NCBI GenBank assembly: GCA_029939535.1
Contig: JAOZST010000009.1
Span: 1 to 40,584, forward strand
Direction: 5' to 3'
DNA: 40,584 nucleotides
Origin: NBML01 sp029939535
GTDB lineage: Bacteria > Desulfobacterota > Desulfobacteria > Desulfobacterales > Desulfobacteraceae
Shown here piece after piece: positions 8,321 to 15,712 of this stretch. How positions within the stretch are numbered: position 1 is the stretch's first letter; every line of letters starts with the position of its first letter. The position numbers and the translations under genes were made by a program. The notes under the pieces are model-generated. The model did no database searches. It saw nothing but the letters and a program-made list of their open reading frames with translations, and was not told the DNA's origin.

Positions 8321-8548
8321 AGTTTTTTAAGCATTATCGAGGATAAAGAATCAACCAACCATTTTTATAGCTAGTTCATATGAAAGATTTGAGATTGGAA
8401 TACTGCAATTTTTTTCTCGTATCCTGATCTTCATTTTTATTGGTTTGTCGTGACTGTCAGAGTAAGACTGGTAAAAAAAGAGAGTTGCTGATAGACATCG
8501 TTTGTTAAGAACTATTAGATATTATTTTGAGGGAAGAAACAGGGGTGT

Positions 8549-9379
8549 ATGAGAAAAATCAACAAGAATTTTATCAAACGTAAAATCTATAAGGTATTGC
8601 CCAGGAAATTTAAACTGAAATTATTAAGGTCTCTGCTTCCTGAATTCGAGTTGGATCTGGAGGATATTGTTTTCAGATGTGCGGAAACTTATGAAGATTA
8701 CCTTTCAGCTTTCAACCTGGTTTATAACGTTTTTGTCAAAACAGGCTATGTTCGCCGCAGCACAGTGCCCTTCCGACTCTCGCCCCATCATTGCAATGAG
8801 GATTCAAGGGTTTTTATCGGGATTCATCAAGATAAAAATATTAAAAAACTGATATACTCAATCAGTATTTTTCCGGATTCTGAAAATGGCTTGCCAATGG
8901 ACCCGGTATTCCAGAAGGAACTGGCTCCTTTACGATCAGAGGGAAGATTTATTGTCGAAGCAGGCCATCTAGCAGCCGATCCCACATATAAAATGAATAA
9001 TATGAATATTCCCATGCTTGGCAATAAGATGCTTCATCATTACGTATTTGATCATCTTCAAGCAGATGATCTTGTCATTACCATACACCCTAAACACCGC
9101 TGGATTTATGAGGATTTGCTCTTTTTTGAAAAAATTGGAGAGGTAAATGAATATGCATATGCCAATAATAATCCTGCTTTGGCAATGCGACTCGATCTCA
9201 GGACTGTAGAAAAAAAATACGAAAAAGCATATAACAACTCAAGAAAAAAGAAAAATCTGTATCATTTCTTTTTTCTTGAAAAATCAAATTCCATTATCCT
9301 GGAAAATCAATTCTCCACGGTTGATAAAAGCATGTTGACAAAACCGGGAGTTCCGATTTTTGAAACCATCAAAAATTAG
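8549..9379 (+). CDS. FeeM-type N-acyl amino acid synthase (GNAT fold)
   Basis: This is 276 residues. A basic N-terminal helix (residues 1-30) precedes a GNAT-like core. Within it, YLSAFNLVYNVFVKTGYVRR (about 51-70), the segment GLPMDPVFQKELAPLRSEGR (about 114-133) and the following EAGHLAADP match the pattern of FeeM long-chain N-acyl amino acid synthases and the acyltransferases seen beside exosortase systems. Such enzymes take acyl chains from acyl-ACP and transfer them to an amino acid or related amine. The substrate here is unknown. The last 50 residues are lysine-rich and less conserved. AGGGG sits 3 bases before the ATG. It stands alone behind the sigma-54 promoter, so it is probably switched on by a specific signal rather than expressed constitutively. 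Confidence 0.75.
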   Translation: MRKINKNFIKRKIYKVLPRKFKLKLLRSLLPEFELDLEDIVFRCAETYEDYLSAFNLVYNVFVKTGYVRRSTVPFRLSPHHCNEDSRVFIGIHQDKNIKKLIYSISIFPDSENGLPMDPVFQKELAPLRSEGRFIVEAGHLAADPTYKMNNMNIPMLGNKMLHHYVFDHLQADDLVITIHPKHRWIYEDLLFFEKIGEVNEYAYANNNPALAMRLDLRTVEKKYEKAYNNSRKKKNLYHFFFLEKSNSIILENQFSTVDKSMLTKPGVPIFETIKN

Positions 9380-9535
9380 AGACCGTTGTACTGTAACAAA
9401 TGTATCACAGGGTTGAATCTTATTAAATTTTTCAAATATCCTCAACAAAATTTTCCAGGTGCTCAATGAGGTAAAAGGGAAATAAAAGTTTAGAAACAAA
9501 TGGTTAAAAGCTAGCCGCAGAGGTATTACCCTACA

Positions 9536-9574
9536 GGGGAGTGATAACCAGACCCTTATCCCCTTGCCTTTTTT
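9536..9574 (+). terminator. Possible intrinsic terminator downstream of the FeeM-like gene
   Basis: GATAA (9543-9547) pairs with TTATC (9556-9560), flanked by GGGG (9536-9539) and CCC (9561-9563) with a 3-base bulge, then a TTTTTT tract (9569-9574). It lies about 160 bases beyond the plus-strand gene and abuts the 3' end of the convergent gene. The imperfect stem keeps confidence low. Confidence 0.35.
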
Positions 9575-11510
9575 ACATTTCAGATTCTGATGGATATCCC
9601 ATTGAGACATCTGTATTTTTAGCAGGACTATTTTTTTCAATTGGTTCGGAAAAAAGGCAGCTTAGAATAATCATGTCATCATCTTTTTCAGATTTGATGC
9701 CATAGGGCAGTTTGTTAAAGAGTCGGATCATTCCTTTGTTCTGGGGGGAAGTGTAGGCGACCAGCCCTTTGATGCCGTTGCTTTTGGCAGCTTCTGCAAG
9801 TTTTTCCTGGAGAATTTTTGCAATGCCCATGCCCTGGTATTCCTTTGATACGGAAAAGGCAATCTCCGCCATATTTATAATGGTGTTTCTAAAGTATTCA
9901 CCCACAGCAATGATTTTTTCAAAACCCAATTCTCCAATGGTGGCCACGATGGTCAGGTCATTGACATAGTCTATTTCATAGGTGGTTTCAATCTGGTCGT
10001 GGACAAAGCTTTTCTTTTCATGGAAAAAACGGGAGACAATATCTCCCCGGTTCATTGTATAATAATGCTCCTGGACACCCCTTCCATCAACGGGTTTGGC
10101 AGGGCGGAATGTGATAGGTATTTCATTTATCACCAGGGTTTGCTCATATTGAACAGGATATATACCTTTGATGGCCTGCTTGAATTTGCGGCCCATATCA
10201 ATCAAGTCAAGCTCTTTGGCTTTGGAAAACAACTCGTCCCTGAAATCGGGATGGGCTATGCTGATGAGGGCCATGGCCCTTTCCTGTAATGTTTTTCCAA
10301 ACAGGTTGACAACTCCGTACTCTGTTGCAACAAACTGGGTATCTCCCCTGGGCACCACCACAGGAATATCAGACAGGCTGGGAACAATACGGCTTTGCCT
10401 GCCATTGTCCGTGGTTGATGTAAGCATAAAAATAGATTTGCCGTTTTTTGACATGGCAGGGCCCCTTGTAAAATCCAGAAGACCGTTGATTCCTGTATAA
10501 TTGTTATAGGGAAGGGCATCTGCTGCAACCTGGCCTGTCAGATCGATGGTCAGAATTGTGTTCAGCGAAACCATGGAATTGTGCCGTGCAATGATGGACG
10601 GGTTATTGATATAATCCGAAGGGTGAAATTCTATGGATGGATTGTCATCAATAAATTCATAGAGCAGGTTGGAACCTACAGCACTTCCTGCCACAAGTTT
10701 TCCATTATTAAATCCTTTTTTTTTGTTGTTAACAACTCCTAGGGCGTATAGCTGCATGATGCTGTCGGTAATATATTGTGAATGGATTCCCAGGTCATTT
10801 TTTTCACCCAGGCAGAGCATGGTTGCTTCATTGGTAATGCCCAGGCTTGTCTGGATAGTTGATCCGTCGTTAATGAGCCGGGAAATGTGTTTGGCAATTT
10901 TATTGGCTGTCTCCATTTCAGGCAGGGGTTTGATTGTGAGAATATCCTCTTCGTGTTCAACAATATAGTCCACATCATTGACGTGGATAAAGCTTCTTCC
11001 CAATACCCGGGGCATATTTTCGTTGACCTGGCAGATAACAATGTCTGCAGTTTCACAGGCTGCAAGGGTGATATCCACAGACACCCCAAGGCTCATCCAT
11101 CCAAAATCATCAGGTGGTGAGGTCTGGATCAAAGCTACATCCAGGGGCATGAGCCCTGATTTAAACAATCGAGGGATCTGGGATAGATTAATGGGTGTGT
11201 TAAACCGCTGGTTTTTATTTATTGCTTTTGGCGATCCAGCCCCCAGATAAAATGAACGTATATTAAATTGCTGGGAGTGGGAACGATTTGCAATCAGGGT
11301 CAAAGGGCCGTTTTCAATACATAGAAGTCGGACGATTTCAAGGTCTGTAAACCTGGCAGATGCCTCGGAAAGTTCATTGATCAGATGTTGGGGTTCTCCG
11401 CAGGATGATCCAACAAAAACCCTCTGACCCGGTCGAATGTGATTCAACGCATCTTTTGCAGTTGATAGTTTTTCAACATAGCTGTCAGCCCAGTAAATTG
11501 ATTTTGGCAT
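9573..11510 (-). CDS. Acetyl-CoA hydrolase/CoA-transferase fused to a GNAT acetyltransferase domain
   Basis: This is 645 residues. Residues 1-430 are a type I CoA-transferase/acetyl-CoA hydrolase pair of domains (VFVGSSCGEPQ near the start, FTRGPAMSKNGKSIFML near 340). Residues about 470-625 are a GNAT domain with the acetyl-CoA loop pattern in SKEYQGMGIAKILQEKL. Such fusions are known in anaerobic Proteobacteria and may link acyl-CoA turnover with acetylation. In the CoA-transferase family the catalytic glutamate sits in the motif H-T/S-E followed by x-x-x-D, E238 in clostridial 4-hydroxybutyrate CoA-transferase. Here the motif reads GIHSQYITD, with Q245 from codon CAA (complement of 10776-10778). 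The enzyme may therefore have lost covalent CoA transfer or use another chemistry. GGGAGAA precedes the ATG. The divergent TetR gene is the likely regulator. Confidence 0.85.
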   Translation of the reverse strand: MPKSIYWADSYVEKLSTAKDALNHIRPGQRVFVGSSCGEPQHLINELSEASARFTDLEIVRLLCIENGPLTLIANRSHSQQFNIRSFYLGAGSPKAINKNQRFNTPINLSQIPRLFKSGLMPLDVALIQTSPPDDFGWMSLGVSVDITLAACETADIVICQVNENMPRVLGRSFIHVNDVDYIVEHEEDILTIKPLPEMETANKIAKHISRLINDGSTIQTSLGITNEATMLCLGEKNDLGIHSQYITDSIMQLYALGVVNNKKKGFNNGKLVAGSAVGSNLLYEFIDDNPSIEFHPSDYINNPSIIARHNSMVSLNTILTIDLTGQVAADALPYNNYTGINGLLDFTRGPAMSKNGKSIFMLTSTTDNGRQSRIVPSLSDIPVVVPRGDTQFVATEYGVVNLFGKTLQERAMALISIAHPDFRDELFSKAKELDLIDMGRKFKQAIKGIYPVQYEQTLVINEIPITFRPAKPVDGRGVQEHYYTMNRGDIVSRFFHEKKSFVHDQIETTYEIDYVNDLTIVATIGELGFEKIIAVGEYFRNTIINMAEIAFSVSKEYQGMGIAKILQEKLAEAAKSNGIKGLVAYTSPQNKGMIRLFNKLPYGIKSEKDDDMIILSCLFSEPIEKNSPAKNTDVSMGYPSESEM

Positions 11511-11527
11511 AATATTGTTCTCCCTTG

Positions 11528-11549
11528 TTTTTACTACATATAGTAAAAA
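11528..11549. promoter_or_regulatory. TetR-type operator palindrome
   Basis: Arms TTTTTACTA (11528-11536) and TAGTAAAAA (11541-11549) are perfect inverted repeats around a 4-base centre. The dyad covers the -10 box of the minus-strand gene at 11510 and lies in the intergenic space next to a divergent tetR-family gene, the usual arrangement for a local repressor. Confidence 0.6.
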
Positions 11550-11565
11550 ATTCTATTAATGTGAA
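11537..11565 (-). promoter_or_regulatory. Sigma-70-like promoter for the CoA-transferase/GNAT gene
   Basis: Reading leftwards, TTCACA (complement of 11560-11565), a 17-base spacer and TATATG (complement of 11537-11542) would start RNA near 11530, giving a leader of about 20 bases that includes the ribosome binding site. The palindrome at 11528-11549 overlaps the -10 box, so a bound repressor would block polymerase. Confidence 0.45.
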
Positions 11566-11717
11566 TACAAAAGAGAAAAAAAATAATGGAAAAATCATAA
11601 TTATGATTAAATTTCAGATTTTTTTATCTTTATTCTTGCGATTTTTTCTGGATTTTCGTATTTATGCGGGGTGATTATACATTTTATGAAGTATATTCAA
11701 AAAATAAAGAGGTAAAA

Positions 11718-12347
11718 ATGGGCATATATGAACGTAAACAACGGGAGAAAGAAAGAAGAAAAGAAGAAATTATTCATGCAGCACGCAAGGTGTTTTCCAT
11801 AAAGGGATTTAACAGCGCAACAATGGAAGAAATCGCTTCCAGGGCAGAGTTGAGCCCGGGTACCCTGTATTTGTACTTTAAAAATAAGGAAGAGCTTCAT
11901 ACTTCATTATCCATTAATATATTGAAACATCTGGGAACTGAAATTCAGAAAGTTGTGGACCAGGACATCTCTGTTGAAGAAAAAATTCAGAGATTTCGTG
12001 ATGTCTTTATTGATATATACGATTATGATTCAAATATTTTGATCAATTTGTTTCATCTTCAGTCCGGAGAAACCCTGCACAACCTTTCAGATGAGGTTAT
12101 GCAGCAGTTGAAAAAATATTCTTCCCAGGCCCATGGAGCAATCATTGATGTGGTAAGGGAAGGAATTGAAAAGGGTATTTTTATTGATGAACATCCAGTG
12201 GCCCTTGCTGATGTCCTCTGGGCTTCCTATGCCGGGATTGTCCTCTGGGTAGATTCCAAGCGTCTGTTAAATGATCAAAAGGATTTTGTAAGGTCCACTT
12301 TGAAAACCGCATTTAAAGTCATTATTAAGGGGATGAAAGTTAAATAA
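11718..12347 (+). CDS. TetR/AcrR-family transcriptional regulator
   Basis: This is 209 residues. The N-terminal helix-turn-helix is canonical: IIHAARKVFSIKGFNSATME, then EIASRAELSPGTLYLYFKNKEEL (about residues 17-60). The remainder is an all-helical ligand-binding domain of unknown specificity. The start at 11718 is chosen because AGAGG stands 5-9 bases upstream. An in-frame ATG at 11664 would add 18 residues before the usual family start and lacks a ribosome site. It is divergent from the CoA-transferase/GNAT fusion and separated by 207 bases containing a strong operator-like palindrome. It most likely represses that gene and responds to an acyl-CoA or fatty acid, which is inference from position. 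Confidence 0.9.
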   Translation: MGIYERKQREKERRKEEIIHAARKVFSIKGFNSATMEEIASRAELSPGTLYLYFKNKEELHTSLSINILKHLGTEIQKVVDQDISVEEKIQRFRDVFIDIYDYDSNILINLFHLQSGETLHNLSDEVMQQLKKYSSQAHGAIIDVVREGIEKGIFIDEHPVALADVLWASYAGIVLWVDSKRLLNDQKDFVRSTLKTAFKVIIKGMKVK

Positions 12348-12376
12348 GACTATTCCAGAATTTTATTTACAGTGCC

Positions 12377-12932
12377 TTATTTACATAGCCTGTGGATTGT
12401 CTGGGCATGCCATTCCCCTCTTCCGGAAAAGGTTGGTATGCCTTTTTCTTTTAAAGAATCTGCANNNNNNNNNNAAAAAAATGTCCCCCAGAAATGCACA
12501 TTCTGCGCGCATCTCCTGGATAATGGATAAAATATCGTCTTTAGTGTAATGGGTTCCCTTTGCATAGCTGGTAAAGGCTTTCATGCTTTTATCCCCTGGT
12601 ATTCCAGGGCTGAAATTTTCTGACATCATTTTGTTCAGGTTATTGAAAAACAGTGTAACCGCTTTATATTGCTGAATTTTAGCTTCTAATAACAATTCGT
12701 TGGAAGCAGTCAGCTTTTCAAGCTGCTGGATCAATTTTGTGGTTTTTTCCAGAACCAAAGGTAATCCAAGCTGCCGGGCCAGATCTTCCATGTCATCATA
12801 ATTCTCTGCAGCCCTTCTGTCATTGAGAATCCTCCTGTCAGTCTGGGGATAATAGTGGCCACCGAGGTTTTTCCTTGAATGGGGTGAATCCTTTTTGTGA
12901 GAGCTTCTCAGGTTTCTTAAAAAATCACTCAT
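12377..12932 (-). CDS. Hypothetical protein interrupted by an assembly gap; C-terminal HTH-like motif
   Basis: The gene starts at ATG 12932 (MSDFLRNLRSS), with CAGGAG 8 bases upstream. The visible N-terminal part has a DRRILNDRR stretch, then a helical region with KTTKLIQQLEKLTASNELLLEAK. Ten N bases (12465-12474) interrupt it near residue 153. With ten bases the frame continues into an unconvincing basic tail that stops at 12381. In the neighbouring frame the sequence after the gap reads ADSLKEKGIPTFSGRG, then EWHAQTIHRLCK, stopping at 12377. This closely resembles the small DNA-binding motif of recombinase-type proteins (GIPT..G..WHAQTVHRL). The true gap length is therefore probably a multiple of three, possibly zero. 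Function is unknown. It is convergent with the TetR gene. Confidence 0.65.
12465..12474. other. Assembly gap (10 N)
   Basis: Ten undetermined bases are followed by a run of seven A. They sit inside a coding region and shift its frame relative to the best C-terminal reading, so the length is probably a placeholder rather than a measured gap. Confidence 0.95.
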
Positions 12933-13299
12933 AATGTCTTCTCCTGGGAGGGTTATAATTGTTCTATATGGTTTCAATTACTGTTTATATATAAATAATT
13001 ATGAAATAATTGATTTCATGTATTGAATAGGATTCATAATTTGATTTATGTTAATATATTTTCAATAACCAAGTCAAGTAAAGGGTGGATTAAATCTTAT
13101 CATAAGATCCATTCATTGTTTGTAATGACATAAATTTCAAGTAGAGAATTCCTTGGAAATACATCTCCATGTCAAGGCTTATTTTCAATGGGTGCAGCCG
13201 TGCTGCATGTCTCCTGTATTTGACTTTGATAAATAATTTTGCCATGATTGCCTGTCATTGAAATAATTAATAAAACAATTAATAAATTTGGGAGAGTGT
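12933..13299. other. 367-base intergenic region between divergent genes
   Basis: This very AT-rich stretch lies between the gap-interrupted gene (minus) and the mltD-like gene (plus). It contains an inverted repeat AATTATGAA (12997-13005) / TTCATAATT (13033-13041) and a 15-base dyad at 13094-13108. No convincing small gene, RNA gene or strong promoter consensus was found. Confidence 0.6.
13094..13108. promoter_or_regulatory. 15-base inverted repeat, possible operator
   Basis: ATCTTAT-C-ATAAGAT is perfectly symmetrical about 13101. It lies about 190 bases before the mltD-like gene and 160 before the divergent gene. No regulator can be assigned. Confidence 0.3.
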
Positions 13300-14409
13300 A
13301 TGATCAGGCTGAATTTTTTTTTATTTTCTTTTCTGGTGCCTTTTCTGGTTATATTTTTGGTAACAACGGGATTATGCAAAGAAGCTGTTGATGCAACTGC
13401 CCATATCAACCAGACACCTCCTTTGATGGATAGCATCCGGTTTTCCAGAGAAATCAAGCTTTGTAACACCAGTATCCCCCACGATATTCCCCAGGTAAGG
13501 CAGAGGCTTGAAAAGGAGATGCTTCTGGCTTTATGGAACAGGCCCCAGGTCATATTATGGATTAAGCGTTCTGCCAGGTATTTTCCTGAAATTGAAAAAA
13601 TTCTTATCCAGGAAAATCTGCCCCTGGATTTAAAGTATGTTCCTGTCATTGAAAGCGCCTTACGGCCCCACAGCAAGTCTTCAAAAGGCGCAGTGGGATA
13701 CTGGCAGTTTTTAAAAAGCACAGGCAAGCGGTATGGTTTAAGGATTGACACAAATATTGATGAGCGGAAAAATATTTTCAAATCCACCCTGGCTGCCTGT
13801 AAATACCTTAAAAAATTAAATACAGAATTTGGTTCATATCTGCTGGCCCTTTCTGCCTATAATATGGGAGAATTTGGATTGCATACGGAAATCGAAGCCC
13901 AGGAAAATAAAGACTATTTTTCCCTGTACCTTCCTTTGGAGACCCAGAGGTATATTTTCAAAATTATAGCAGCCAAATTGATTTTGGAAAACCCTGAAAA
14001 ATACGGATTCTTTTTAAATCCATCTGATTTATATCCGGCTCTGCAGTTTTCAAAAATTAATTTTAATCTGGATGAGGATATTTCCCTGGTGCTTATTGCC
14101 CAGGCAGCCGGGATCTCTTTTAAAACCATCAAAGATATGAATCCTGAAATCAAAGGATATTATATTGATTCAGGCAAAAAGACTGTATTGGTCCCAGAGG
14201 GAAAAGAAAAGGGATTTAAGAAAAGATTATCAGAATTGTATGGTATAAGACAAAAAAAGTATAAGACAAAATTTCATGTGGTCCAGCCCGGGGAAAGCCT
14301 TACCGGAATCGCCCAGCACTATAATATGACATTACCTTCTTTGTTGCGGTTAAATAATTTTTCATTTAAAAAATTAATTCACCCTGGGGACAGGCTATTG
14401 GTTCGTTAG
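13300..14409 (+). CDS. mltD: Membrane-bound lytic murein transglycosylase (MltD-like) with LysM domain
   Basis: This is 369 residues. Residues 1-26 are a hydrophobic signal or anchor segment ending in TTGLC, which could be a lipobox. The SLT transglycosylase domain runs from about 95 to 230, with the catalytic glutamate E118 in VIESAL, followed by KSSKGAVGYWQFL and LSAYNMGEFG. A single LysM domain closes the protein (about 322-369, FHVVQPGESLTGIAQHYN). The enzyme cleaves peptidoglycan glycan strands, forming 1,6-anhydro ends. E. coli MltD carries two LysM repeats and is longer. The start is ATG 13300, preceded by GGGAGA. A TTG at 13288 in the same frame lacks a ribosome site. It ends 4 bases from the convergent small gene at 14414. 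Confidence 0.9.
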   Translation: MIRLNFFLFSFLVPFLVIFLVTTGLCKEAVDATAHINQTPPLMDSIRFSREIKLCNTSIPHDIPQVRQRLEKEMLLALWNRPQVILWIKRSARYFPEIEKILIQENLPLDLKYVPVIESALRPHSKSSKGAVGYWQFLKSTGKRYGLRIDTNIDERKNIFKSTLAACKYLKKLNTEFGSYLLALSAYNMGEFGLHTEIEAQENKDYFSLYLPLETQRYIFKIIAAKLILENPEKYGFFLNPSDLYPALQFSKINFNLDEDISLVLIAQAAGISFKTIKDMNPEIKGYYIDSGKKTVLVPEGKEKGFKKRLSELYGIRQKKYKTKFHVVQPGESLTGIAQHYNMTLPSLLRLNNFSFKKLIHPGDRLLVR

Positions 14410-14413
14410 CAAC

Positions 14414-14581
14414 TTAATCAGACTTGTCATATTCTGACCCCTCTAGGAGTTCTTTCTTTGGTTTTTGTTGTTTTTTCAAACAGGCCTTATCTTCCCGGAT
14501 AATGGCACATAATTTGGGGTTGTGCAGTTCCTTGCAGGTGGCGTGGTTATAGAGAGGGCATTCAGGATATTGTTTGGACAT
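14414..14581 (-). CDS. Small cysteine-rich protein (55 residues)
   Basis: A short complete frame starts at ATG 14581 with AAGGA 6 bases upstream and ends at TAA 14414. The protein begins MSKQYPECPLYNHATCKEL and has four cysteines at residues 8, 16, 25 and 34, spaced 8, 9 and 9 apart, then a highly charged Lys/Glu tail. The regular cysteine spacing suggests one metal site (zinc or iron-sulfur). There is no signal peptide, so it is cytoplasmic. It is probably the last gene of the guaA operon, downstream of the coiled-coil membrane protein. Function is unknown. Confidence 0.7.
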   Translation of the reverse strand: MSKQYPECPLYNHATCKELHNPKLCAIIREDKACLKKQQKPKKELLEGSEYDKSD

Positions 14582-14596
14582 GTTTGTTCCTTTTTA

Positions 14597-14677
14597 ATTA
14601 TCTACCCATGGTATGACTAAGGTATACCCTAATTCTTTCAAGGTTTCAAGACGTTTTCCAGGGGGAAAGGCATCCAT
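14597..14677 (-). CDS. Candidate tiny ORF (26 residues)
   Basis: An ATG at 14677 opens MDAFPPGKRLETLKELGYTL and stops just before the ribosome site of the cysteine-rich gene. It lies in the same frame as, and about 40 bases after, the stop of the 14717-15685 gene. No clear ribosome binding site is present, and the composition is protein-like only by eye. It may be a remnant of a longer C-terminus or random. Confidence 0.25.
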
Positions 14678-14716
14678 GGTGAAGAATAAAGGTAAGGAAA
14701 AAGAACACGCTCTCTT

Positions 14717-15685
14717 TTATTCCTTCAGCGTCTCTTCTGATATGCTGTCTGATATATCAATTTCAGGCTCGGGTATTATGGCAGGTACTTGTTTTTTTTC
14801 AATTTTTTTTTCAGGGATCTTAGCTGGAACCTTTTCAGGAGATAAAGGAGCTGAAAATTTTCCCAGGGTGGTCGTTATTTCAGTTATCTGCTTTTTTAGT
14901 TTTTTATTCTGCTCTTGAATCATTTTTTCAATGGACTTGCTGAACTGGTTGAAACGTATATCCAAATCTTTTGCAGAGGCTTTTTCCTGGGCCAGGGAAT
15001 TGAATTTTTTATCAAGGAGGCTGAAGTTTTTTCTCAGCTGCCCTATCTGTTCTTCATAGGCCAGAAGTTCTACTAGCCTTTTCTCAAATTCTTTTTTGAA
15101 AAGGTTGATCTCTTTTTTAATCTGTCCAGCTGTTTTTTTGGACTGGATATTGTTTTCCTTAACAGCAGTCAGTAATTGCTTATTGATTGATTCAATGGAC
15201 TTTGTATTTGTTTTGTTTTTAACTGCATTGTTCTGAATTTTTTTACCAAGCTTTGCAATGGTACTATCAATGGTTTTAGTGTCTGCCTTTGATGCTGCCA
15301 TTTTCGCAACCTGATTTTCCAGGGCCTGCTCTTTTTTTGCAAGCTGGGGCAGGTTCTGGTCAAAATCAAATTTGTTTTTGGCTATTCTGACATCCAGAGA
15401 ATTTAATTTTTCTTCAAACTGTCTGGTTATTTTTTCCACCTGAAGTTTCTTGGTTGTATCTACGCCCACAACCCTTTCTTTTATGTCAAGGTAGACAAAT
15501 AACAAAATGGCACAGACCAGACAGGGAATGATCACGGAAATGATGGTTACCCTGTTGGATAATTTTTCAATCTTAAGGGTGTTGATTTCCTGGTGATAAT
15601 CAGAAGATTGGAGGTTCACTTCCCCATCTTCCAGGGGAAGGTCTGCGGGATCACTCCTAAAGTCTTTCAGGTTCATGGAATCCAT
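14717..15685 (-). CDS. Single-pass membrane protein with long coiled coil
   Basis: This is 322 residues. The N-terminal 45 residues are acidic and cytoplasmic. One membrane helix (about 47-67, VTIISVIIPCLVCAILLFVY) leads to a long helical, Lys/Glu/Gln-rich coiled coil (about 75-270), then a Pro/Lys-rich C-terminal tail. No catalytic motif is visible. The heptad-rich region contains repeated (K/T)-x-I-(D/E)-(S/T) segments. It lies 27 bases after guaA on the same strand and is probably co-transcribed with it. The start at 15685 is preceded by AGGA, with an internal Met at 15676 as alternative. A structural or scaffolding envelope role is the most that can be said. Confidence 0.7.
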   Translation of the reverse strand: MDSMNLKDFRSDPADLPLEDGEVNLQSSDYHQEINTLKIEKLSNRVTIISVIIPCLVCAILLFVYLDIKERVVGVDTTKKLQVEKITRQFEEKLNSLDVRIAKNKFDFDQNLPQLAKKEQALENQVAKMAASKADTKTIDSTIAKLGKKIQNNAVKNKTNTKSIESINKQLLTAVKENNIQSKKTAGQIKKEINLFKKEFEKRLVELLAYEEQIGQLRKNFSLLDKKFNSLAQEKASAKDLDIRFNQFSKSIEKMIQEQNKKLKKQITEITTTLGKFSAPLSPEKVPAKIPEKKIEKKQVPAIIPEPEIDISDSISEETLKE

Positions 15686-15712
15686 GGTGTATTTATCCTG
15701 TTTCTTGTTTTT

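Larger units (their letters stand above)
8026..8548. other. 523-base intergenic region between divergent genes
   Basis: This AT-rich stretch separates the membrane-protein/ATPase operon (minus) from the FeeM-like gene (plus). It contains a hairpin with T-tract (8076-8102), a 12-base perfect palindrome (8270-8281), a consensus sigma-54 promoter (8305-8320) and a leader of about 216 bases before the plus-strand ATG. No coding frame longer than about 15 codons with a ribosome binding site was found. No c-di-GMP or other known riboswitch consensus was recognised in the leader. Confidence 0.7.

Noticed and set aside
8332..8548. Possible riboswitch in the long leader of the FeeM-like gene
   Set aside because: No c-di-GMP, SAM, TPP, cobalamin or glycine consensus elements could be recognised by eye.
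1..9400. Complete exosortase/PEP-CTERM locus
   Set aside because: TPR lipoprotein, ATPase and acyltransferase are suggestive, but no exosortase, PEP-CTERM protein or PrsK/PrsR gene is present in the window.
13185..13787. 200-codon minus-strand frame
   Set aside because: It is antisense to the mltD-like gene and has no family features.
14613..14918. Plus-strand frame of 101 codons
   Set aside because: It overlaps the C-terminus of the coiled-coil gene in antisense and has low-complexity content.
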